Below, piece by piece: positions 56,001 through 64,000 of a stretch of 64,000 nt of DNA. The position numbers and the translations under genes are program-made. This stretch comes from Balanoglossus misakiensis (Eukaryota; Hemichordata), in contig CM082588.2 of assembly GCA_040954595.2 (NCBI GenBank), positions 1,798,001 to 1,862,000 on the forward strand, written 5' to 3'. The notes under the pieces were generated by a model. The model saw nothing but the letters and a program-made list of their open reading frames with translations. It did not search any database and had not been told where the DNA came from. How positions within the stretch are numbered: the stretch's first letter is position 1; each line of letters begins with the position of its first letter.

Positions 56001-58532
56001 AACATATTATACTTCCTGTTAAGGATTCTTACTGGCACCGTGAAGTTGACTGGTTTCATTTTCAGATACATGTAGTGGCAAAATGTTCAATTAATGGTGC
56101 ATAATTAAAACCTCTCACCTGATTGACATCTCTGATTGGATTAACCCAGGAACCATTGGGCAGCGTTGGCAGACTGGTCAGTCGGAATGCCAGGGACTCT
56201 TCAGCGCTACTGTGTGCTTCAAAGTATCCATTGAAGTTGAAATAGTGTGCGCCGACGTGTAACGCAGTATGCAAACATATCATGTAGGCCACTGCCTTGT
56301 GGAAGGCGATATTCTTGTCAAGTTGTCTTCTGAACACGTGGACACTTTTCTTGCAGCACTGCAAAATGAGAAGGGGTGGTCATCTAAGATGATACTGCTC
56401 CCGATCTAAAGTTACCTTAATATTGTAAAGGAAAAATGGATCACCATGTCTTACCGTGCAAGAGCCTCTGATGAACGATACGAGGTTTCTACATACGGGT
56501 AACAGAATCAGCATACAGTTGAAATTCAGGCACAACCCACTAGCTTTTGCCACGCTCACACCGGGCTGAAATTCAAACGAGAGAACAATGATTGTTCAGA
56601 AAGCTATGTGGTGTAAGGTAAACTTACAACACAAAACCAATTCATGAAATCCAAATAATAACTTGTGATGGTAACGTCTACGTCTAGTCGTCATGATTCC
56701 ATCCAGACGGAGTTTGAAAGACAAAATACGGGTCTCTTGATTACCAATATCTGAAACTGGCGGCAATCGTGATGATAGTTATGGAAATAATTTCAACGAT
56801 TTTCAAACAATACTCTTTATGATTATCTTGGAATGTAATTCCACTCACCCCTGTTAGGAATTTAGTATAGTAGTACTGATCCCCATTATGGTAAACCAGG
56901 AAAGTATCCGTCCACAGGGCTATATTAAGTCCATACCATAAAAGCTGCAAAGTGAACGAAAAGTTGAATAGTTGAAGCAAAACTGTGCGATTCCGACAAT
57001 ATGCTTTCCAAAATATGCCTTAGCATAGAAGACAATGGGTTTGGACTGAACCAGACAGCGACCATTTTCTAGCATTGTAAGCCGAAAACACAAGGTCTCC
57101 GACACGTTTTACGGCAGGTGGCATTTATTCACCTTTCAGGCTAAACAGCGATTGGTTAACCAAACATGTACGCACGGGGACCGCAACAAATAGTGATCTA
57201 GCCTTGTCACTGATTGGTGATTGCGTGTGTTTGCAAAAGGCGTGCATGCAACAGGTGTAATGGCGTGACTGACTGACGGACTGAGCTTAGGATTTCAACG
57301 TCTGTTATTCAAGGGTCATCAGAACACCATTTTCTCGAGTCTGGTCCCCTGACCCATATATACCCCCACCTTTCCGTAAGCACAGCGTAACAAGGAACCT
57401 TCCTTTCACGCGATAGAAATATTTGAAAATTTTCATAGTTTCAGCCATTGGCGATCCTTAGGCGTATCGAAGGAGCTCATCGGAAGACTGAACCCCATAG
57501 AAGGAATCGCTCGCTTGAATGTTAAAGATATCGATTTCTCTGTTTCTTTTAGGGAACGGCTGGTGGAATGAAAATTGGTGGAGCAAGTCTGATCCAAAGT
57601 TTAGGGTTGTTTCGTTGCTGCCATTAAATGAACACAACAATATCATCCAAGGGTCCAATAAAGCAAACTCTTCTATTTTCACAACCTTGGTATTCGTCTA
57701 ATTGTTGGGTCTGTACATATAATGACGTCATTTCACCAACACTGCGATCATGATGTGAGTGACGTCGCCTATGTTGACCTCGATACAAAACCATTTCATC
57801 ATTATGTACAAAGCCCAAATCGTGTCAATGCACAGTGTTCGTGACAGACATCGTTCATTGATCCTTATCGGCCAATCCGACCGTGCTGCACGACACAGAT
57901 CAATGATTCAGACCAATACTTGTCGCAATATCGCTTACAGACACGCCATTCTACCAGTGCCCCCGGAGGAAGGCTATTCACTTTAAAGGCACGCCCTCTT
58001 TATCAACTCCAACTGGAACCAAATCGATTTACTTGAGAAAGATTTGACTGATCGAGAAATGAAGACTTCTTATTCCTAAACTTAACAGAACTAGGAACAA
58101 AATATATGCGACTGATACCATCACGGTCACTCCTCAGGGAGAACATTTTTCATACGAGGAGTCTTTTTGAAAGCAAGAATTAAAATACGTTGGTCACTTG
58201 TTTTCATAAAAATCACAATTATAAATTTGCTCTTCAGATAATGATATTAAGATTATGAATTCCAAACACGGTCGTGTATTGACCTAGACTAGTATTGACC
58301 GTGTTCGAAATTTGAGACAGTTTCGCTCTCTCCTTCAAAGTTTTGGAAGGTGACCCCAGTTTCTATTCTCGATTTTTAAGAGAGAATAACCTAGTGTGTT
58401 TGTGTCACCCTGGGCGTCTTCACTTATCTACGAAATAAGTTTCTAAAGCAAGATTCTGAAGTATTATACGGCTTTACTCACAAGTATGAGCCACTTGGGA
58501 ACTTCATTGACAATCCAGCCAGTGTCGACCAT
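53044..58532 (-). CDS. NOX2: NADPH oxidase, NOX1-3 (NOX2/gp91phox) type, copy A
   Basis: Fourteen exons: 58532-58482, 56944-56849, 56565-56455, 56358-56119, 55969-55851, 55593-55513, 55376-55259, 55089-54997, 54828-54694, 54514-54396, 54209-54090, 53943-53751, 53401-53277, 53170-53044; 575 residues (human NOX2 570). It passes electrons from cytosolic NADPH through FAD and two haems across the membrane to oxygen, making superoxide. The haem-ligand histidines are present: [20 protein letters not shown] (helix III) and [17 protein letters not shown] (helix V). The FAD motif HPFTLTS, the NADPH motifs DGPFG and [14 protein letters not shown] and the terminal KENF are intact. There are no N-terminal EF-hands, so it is not NOX5 or DUOX. 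By family analogy it needs p22phox and Rac with cytosolic subunits. The start [17 protein letters not shown] matches copy B ([15 protein letters not shown]). Confidence 0.97.
53497..53650 (+). repeat. Interspersed repeat built of GACCACCTCTAT-like words, 3' part of NOX A intron 12
   Basis: The stretch TCAAACCTGCGTTAGTGACC, then AGAGGTCACT, GACCTGTCTATAAAGGCC and GCTATAGACCAATTTGAC, is built of related words about 35-45 bp apart. It resembles an interspersed repeat type I associate with invertebrate genomes. Only one copy is in this window, so the element ends are not defined. Confidence 0.4.
57721..57732. promoter_or_regulatory. 12-nt CRE palindrome in NOX A intron 1
   Basis: AATGACGTCATT is a perfect 12-nt palindrome around the CREB/ATF core. 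A further TGACGTCG lies at about 57760. It lies about 0.8 kb downstream of the first NOX A exon, so it could serve as an intronic enhancer site. Speculative. Confidence 0.3.
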
Positions 58533-60073
58533 GGTTTACCCTGTATCTCAATCTCCGCGGTGGTCCGGGCGGCCCGTGGACAGTTTCGTTGTCACTCGAC
58601 TAATACTTATCCAACACCCCTAACGTTCCAGACCGCACTTCCTTGAGCTGCAGAGGTTGCGTTTTTTACGAGAACAGCGTGAGACTGGGTCAGGACACTT
58701 CTGAGTTCTTCACTGTCAGCGGAACCACAGCGTCCCACGCATCTCGGTACCCACCCACAGGTTCGAGTTCGCTTATGTAAGAGCCACCAGGCGCGGTGCT
58801 GAGCGCAGACACTGGCCGTACTGACTTAGCGAATACTATTCATAGTTTTTTTTTATTTGTGGTCCGCTTTGTCTTCTTTGCATTCAGGGAGACCACAACA
58901 ACTGAAGTCAAAGGTCACAGTGACACCCGGGCACTGCCCTTTTTGTTCGGACGAAAGTGATAAAAGTTATTGGACAAATATTTTTAAACCGAACGTCGAC
59001 AGTTTTCGCTCATGTCCATTAACTACGACAATACAACACAACACAATACTGTGACTGCAGGCTTTTTCCAAATAGCCGCGATCCTACGTTCATGATATTC
59101 CGACGGGGAAAACACGACCCGACGAAATGACCGCACTACTTTTGCCCACCTGTTGGACGTGTTCGCGGATTGGCCAACAGTATTATGCTCAATCCAATCA
59201 CACACAACCGTGCGCGACCATTACAGGTGAACCGTACAATCTGCATGGGGGATAAACTGCAGATATGATTCTCTGGCTTGAAACAGAGACATTAGAGCAA
59301 AGTTTTCTGTGCCAGGGCGACAACAGCGACGTGAAAACAAAAACAGTGGTCGAGGCACAAACTTTGAGGGGAATTTTTTCAGATATGGCGCGACATATGG
59401 ACGCCACCTTCTCTTCCTAGTAGTAATAAAGTGTCCGCTTTCAACAGTAATACTCTTATGATAAACTAGTATTATCAGTTCATATTCTAATTTTACATAT
59501 AGAATATTATGCGCGCTCTCTCAGGATCCTTTCATTCAAATTTTAGATAAAAACAAAGGAAATGTGTCCCTCACCGTTCAAGCGCCCCACCTCACTGTTG
59601 AAATTAATCAACGAACAAATAAACAAACACGGAAGTGAGAACAGTGTGGGCGTTTCATTGTTATGAATGGCTGTGATCATGATATGATTCAGTTTACAAC
59701 CTTGTAATGCGTGAGTATTGTGATTATTTTAATGCCATAAATCGTACAATATCTGTCATTTTATAGTTGAGTTCGATCAGAAGATCCGGGTAAAACGCAT
59801 CGGATTCCAAAGGTGGGAATCACTTATTTAGGCCTACTGCTTTGTTCATTGTTGTGACTTGTGAAGTTGTGTACGATTTCCCCAATTAAACTCAATCAAA
59901 TGCGTCTGTGTTGAATTTCCCTGGGGAGATTGTGTAAAAGCGAATGTAAATGTGCTGGTTACCTTTCAAAACGTGAACTCACTGTGTCCTCCAATCAGCA
60001 ATATCATGTAATGCAAAGAATAAAATATGTTTACTTTTTGTCATTCTATATAAAAGTGTAGACGTCACTAGAC
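58533..60073. promoter_or_regulatory. 1.5-kb divergent intergenic region between the two NOX genes
   Basis: The start codons of the two oxidases face away from each other across 1541 bp, so both promoters must lie here. The left third (58550-58830) is CpG-rich and is the likelier core promoter of copy A. The part next to copy B is AT-rich and has a GACGTCAC half-CRE at 60061. A shared regulatory element is possible but cannot be shown from sequence. Confidence 0.5.
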
Positions 60074-63000
60074 ATGGGTGACTGGATTGTGAATGAAGGG
60101 CCTAAGTGGTTAATTTTGGTAAGTAAGGATTTTGCAGAAAACGTTACCATAGCAATTGTGTGATGTTTTGATTTTTCACAGCCACACCCAACATAAAGCA
60201 CCATGGTTCGTGTTTGTGAACTAAACCATACCGAGAATTACATTTTTTTCTCAGTGGGCGGTTAAACCAGCTGCAATCTGATACCGCCAACAAAACATGT
60301 TTTGTATACAATTGGGTAATATGATCTGGCATAATTTATTCTGTTTGTTCTATATTTAGTTAGTATGGTATGCAGTTAATATTGGTCTGTGGCTTGGCAT
60401 ATTTTTCAAATACCAGAACGGCATTGAATATTATTACACCAATGTGTTGACAGGGGTAAGTTGAGTTTCATACTTCAAGCCTTTCTTAATTAAAAGGATG
60501 TACTTGTACATGAATAATTCAATGACAGGTGTGGCATTTGTCACCACAATGTCTTGGAGAATTTCAGACAAAAGTTTTTTAACTTTGTAATTTTCTTGAA
60601 ACGTATTTTTTTCTTTGGTGGCAGCCTTCATTAGGTGTGGCCAGAGCCAGCGCAGCCTGCCTCAACCTTAACTGTATGTTAATACTGCTTCCAGTGTGTC
60701 GAAATCTGGTCTCCTATTTGAGAGGGTCATGTGGGGTAAGTAATGGGTCGTGTTTTCTGTTGGGGGGGGGGGGATATTTTGGCAGGATTCTGCGACTATG
60801 AATGATTTTCTAATTCTAGACATTGTTACAAAATTAAAAATGACCGTTTTTATTTTCTAGTGCTGCAGAAGGAGTGTCCGTCGACAACTGGACAAAAACA
60901 TCACTTTTCACAAAGCTGTAGCCTACATGGTGTGCCTACACACAGCTCTACACGTGGGGGCACATTTCTTCAACTTTGACGGATTCATGAAAGCGTATTA
61001 CACAGAAGAGGAGTCACTGGCCTCGAGACTCAGTAGTTTACCCACAAGTCCTGGTGGTACTTGGGTCAATCCAATCAGAAGTGTGGATGGGGTTAGTTTC
61101 ATAAGCATTAGATTTGATTACATATTACATCAAGGTAATAAAATTGTAATATTGTTATTTACCGGTATGGTCATTTTGTATTTTTTACCCTGCAGTCTAT
61201 CCCATTTGGATTAGGTTTAGTCGAAGTGTGTTTCACCAAGATCGCTGGATGGACAGGCGCTATTATCACCATTGCACTTATTGTCATAGTTACATCATCT
61301 ACAGAAACTATAAGGTAAGGCAATTCAGGACCAACAAGATGAAAATTCCCTCATAACTTTGATCACAGCTTCTATGTTAGAGTAGTTTCACAGTAACATA
61401 TTCTCTTCTCTCAACAGGAGGTCATACTTTGAAGTATTCTGGTACACTCATCATCTCTTCATAATATTCTTTGCATTTCTGCTATTCCACGGAATAGAGT
61501 AAGTACACTTGTATGCAGTTCAGGGACATTTATATTGACAGGTGCCCTCTAGTGGCCAAAAAGTTTCCAACTTTCTTCTTTTGGTACATTAACTTGAATC
61601 ATTTCAATAAATCCTCTTTCAGGGGTATTGTGCGATTTCAAAGCAATGTCGGTGAGCATAATCCCCACGACTGTCATGATCAAGACTGGGGACCAAACCA
61701 GGAATGTCCTGAGCCACAGTTCAAAGGAAGTGCACCTACTGTAAGTTATGTTTTGTTCAAAATGTGATAAATATCCAAATAAAACAAAACAAGGATCTGA
61801 CTGGTTGTTATTGTCGTTCTACAGACTTGGATTTGGCTGCTGATTCCAATGATATTCTATTTCATCGAGCGATGCATTCGATTGGTCAGAAGCTTCCAGA
61901 AAGTCACAATCACCAAGGTAACGGAACCCATCATTACATTTCCCACCCGCAGGGTCACCATATTTTATGTTTATACAGGACATGACAGAGTGACAACAGG
62001 AAGTCCATTACACTCAGTTTTTGCACGATTTTGGCCTTTTTAACATTTCACAATAGAATACCTGTTTCTTTGAATTATCAGGTGATCAAGCATCCGTCCA
62101 GAGTTATTGAACTGCAGTTGAAGAAGAAAGGGTTCAGTATGTTACCTGGACAGTATGTGTTTATACAGTGTCCCAAGATTTCACGTCTGGAATGGCATCC
62201 GTTCACACTCACCTCGGTATGTCATACACTGCACAGCTGATTTTCCAACTCCAGTAACACACTGCAGTCACAGCACTGAATACTGTCTGAAATTTCGTCA
62301 TTGTACAGACAAGTATAAACAAGGCACATGCTACTAAGAGGTCAAAGTTCAAATGGCATTTGATTTGCTTATATTCAGGCTCCTGAGGAGGACACTTTCA
62401 GTGTTCATGTGCGTATAGTTGGAGACTGGACTGAAGCTTTATCCAAAGCATGTAAAGCAGACGAAATAGAATTCCAAGCACCATCCAAAATGCCCAGGTT
62501 TGTGATTGCCTGTCTATATGTATTTCAATTGGCCATTTATATGACCTTTACATCCTGGCACTTTCGCTTGTATGAGATGACCTCATACTATGCAAATGAA
62601 TCTTAATTTTAATTTGCCTACAGTCTTGGCATAGATGGTCCCTTCGGTACATCAAGCACAGATATATTCCGATACAACGTTGGTGTGTGTGTCGCTGCTG
62701 GTATTGGAGCAACTCCATTTGCATCAGTGTTGAAATCTATTTGGTAGGTAGTCAACATTTGTACTTTCTTCTCATGTGCTCGGTCTCCATGTATGGCTGT
62801 ATGTTTATCTTTATCAAATTTATCCTTCCTCTTCCAGGTATAAATACAACAACCCTGATGACGATTTGAAACTACAGAAAGTCTACTTCTATTGGATCTG
62901 TCCAGACACCAATGCATTTGAATGGTTTGCAGACTTGCTGCAACATCTTGAACATCAGATGGTGGAGCAAGGCAAACACAATTTCCTAGACTATAATATT

Positions 63001-63645
63001 TTTCTGACTCGAGGCTGGGATGCAAATCAGGTGGGTACAACTGAAACCAACTGGCAAGCAACATTTGTTGCTCTGATAAGTGGCAAGAGTGACATGTGAG
63101 AACAACAGGCAACGTGTTCTTTGTATATTTGTGACTGAGAGTGTAGTGAGTCATCACTAAACTAATTTGTACACATCTTTGTATATATTTCTATTGAAGG
63201 CAAGGAATATTTATTTACATGAGGGTGATGAAGCTGATGTTGTCACAGGACTGAGACAGAAAACTCACTACGGCAGACCACAGTGGGATCAGATTTTCCC
63301 AAGCATAGCAGCTGCTCACCCTGGGTAAATAGTTTATACCACCCCTATTCTCTAATGGAGTCTTCCATTTCAGTCACATGACACAATGTCTGATTTGATG
63401 ACCTTGCTGGTATTAAAGAACCAAAACCTGGAATTACAGTAACCACAAAATGACTTCCTGAGATTTTTTTTCTAATAGAATCAACTGATGTATCATAATA
63501 CTTGTTTTTATTTGCCAGGATCAACATTGGAGTATTTTTCTGCGGTCCGAAGTCTCTATCCACTGTGCTACACAAGAAGTGCAATGAATTTTCGACAATT
63601 AAACAAGATGGTGCCAGATTTCATTACAACAAAGAAAACTTTTAA
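60074..63645 (+). CDS. NOX2: NADPH oxidase, NOX1-3 (NOX2/gp91phox) type, copy B
   Basis: Fourteen exons: 60074-60118, 60360-60455, 60625-60735, 60861-61091, 61196-61314, 61418-61498, 61623-61740, 61825-61917, 62082-62216, 62379-62497, 62624-62743, 62838-63030, 63200-63324, 63519-63645; 570 residues, exactly the human NOX2 length. Eleven of the 14 exons have the same length as in copy A, and all intron phases are the same. The haem ligands are [20 protein letters not shown] and [20 protein letters not shown] (HPFTLTS) and NADPH ([14 protein letters not shown]) motifs, FFCGP and the KENF terminus are intact, so both copies should be active. The extracellular loop between helices V and VI has the Cys-containing [20 protein letters not shown]. 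The gene is head to head with copy A. Exon 11 is far more alike between the copies than its neighbours. Confidence 0.98.
60762..60773 (+). repeat. Poly-G run of 12 in NOX B intron 3
   Basis: Twelve consecutive G bases 26 bp after the donor of exon 3, on the transcribed strand. Such runs close to a donor can act as intronic splicing enhancers and are length-variable. Confidence 0.8.
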
Positions 63646-63953
63646 GTGAAGATTTCCTGCAATATTATATTTTATGGGAAACACTGTATTTTAAAGGAAA
63701 GTGATGAGTTTTTGTACCCCACCAAGCATTACTATCACCACTGTACACTGAAAAACTTTTGAATTTAAAAAAAAAATAGTTTGTAGATGTCACTTTGTGC
63801 TAGAATTATTTTTTCTCTTTGAGCTTTAACATGACAGGGTTATGAGACATTCTTTTCAAGAGCAATATTTTGAATTTTTTGCAAGTACATATTCCAAGTG
63901 CCTCTTTCTAGGAAAATGTTGTACAGTATATACACAATGTATTTTTAACGATG

Positions 63954-63959
63954 AATAAA
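63954..63959 (+). terminator. Polyadenylation signal AATAAA of NOX B
   Basis: AATAAA 309 bp after the NOX B stop codon, followed by T/GT-rich sequence (TAATGTGAATTTTTTTGG). Confidence 0.65.
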
Positions 63960-64000
63960 ATAATGTGAATTTTTTTGGATATTGAGCAGTTTTTGTAAGA

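Noticed and set aside
62618-63157. 179-codon antisense frame over NOX B exons 11-12
   Set aside because: It is a shadow of the oxidase exons. Parts read like NOX only because the two copies are in opposite orientation in the window; the real coding strand here is plus.

Overview
This window is eukaryotic nuclear DNA from an animal, not a microbe. Genes are split into many short exons by GT-AG introns (two are GC-AG), and every recognisable protein is a metazoan one. The AT-rich spacers, the compact introns (mostly 100-900 bp) and the retained animal gene order suggest a slowly evolving marine invertebrate. A hemichordate or cephalochordate is my best guess, but the sequence does not settle it. 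All gene models below were built by hand from splice sites. In each complete model the intron phases agree from exon to exon and the summed CDS is divisible by three.

Layout. 1-9566 (-): N-terminal part of a TIAM/still life Rac-GEF, running off the left edge; it keeps the WH1 domain of fly Sif. 9.6-18.4 kb: no supportable gene. 18428-19584 (-): ARL6 (BBS3). 20163-22044 (+): TFB1M, divergent from ARL6. 23678-24827 (+) and 26925-28609 (+): two unrecognised two-exon genes that look like tandem paralogues. 31109-39471 (-): an 11-exon MAP7/ensconsin gene. 39.5-49.4 kb: spacer with an inverted pair of dispersed repeats and a large GAT microsatellite. 49452-52078 (+): PDHA1. 53044-58532 (-) and 60074-63645 (+): two complete NOX2-type NADPH oxidases, head to head, each with 14 exons and the same intron phases.

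How the genes relate. From known human maps, MAP7, TIAM2, TFB1M and NOX3 lie on 6q23-25, while PDHA1, MAP7D2 and CYBB (NOX2) lie on Xp. This window holds one relative of each, so it looks like an unduplicated ancestral linkage block. TIAM proteins activate Rac, and NOX1-3 oxidases need Rac-GTP in several animals, so a Rac activator and Rac-dependent oxidases lie close together; a functional reason for that is only inference. ARL6 (cilia), TFB1M (mitochondrial rRNA methylation) and PDHA1 (pyruvate oxidation) are housekeeping genes.

The points most worth a second look are the two unrecognised paralogous genes, an ATT where the Sif-type start ATG is expected, a probable gene-conversion tract over NOX exon 11, and an alternative short end to MAP7.
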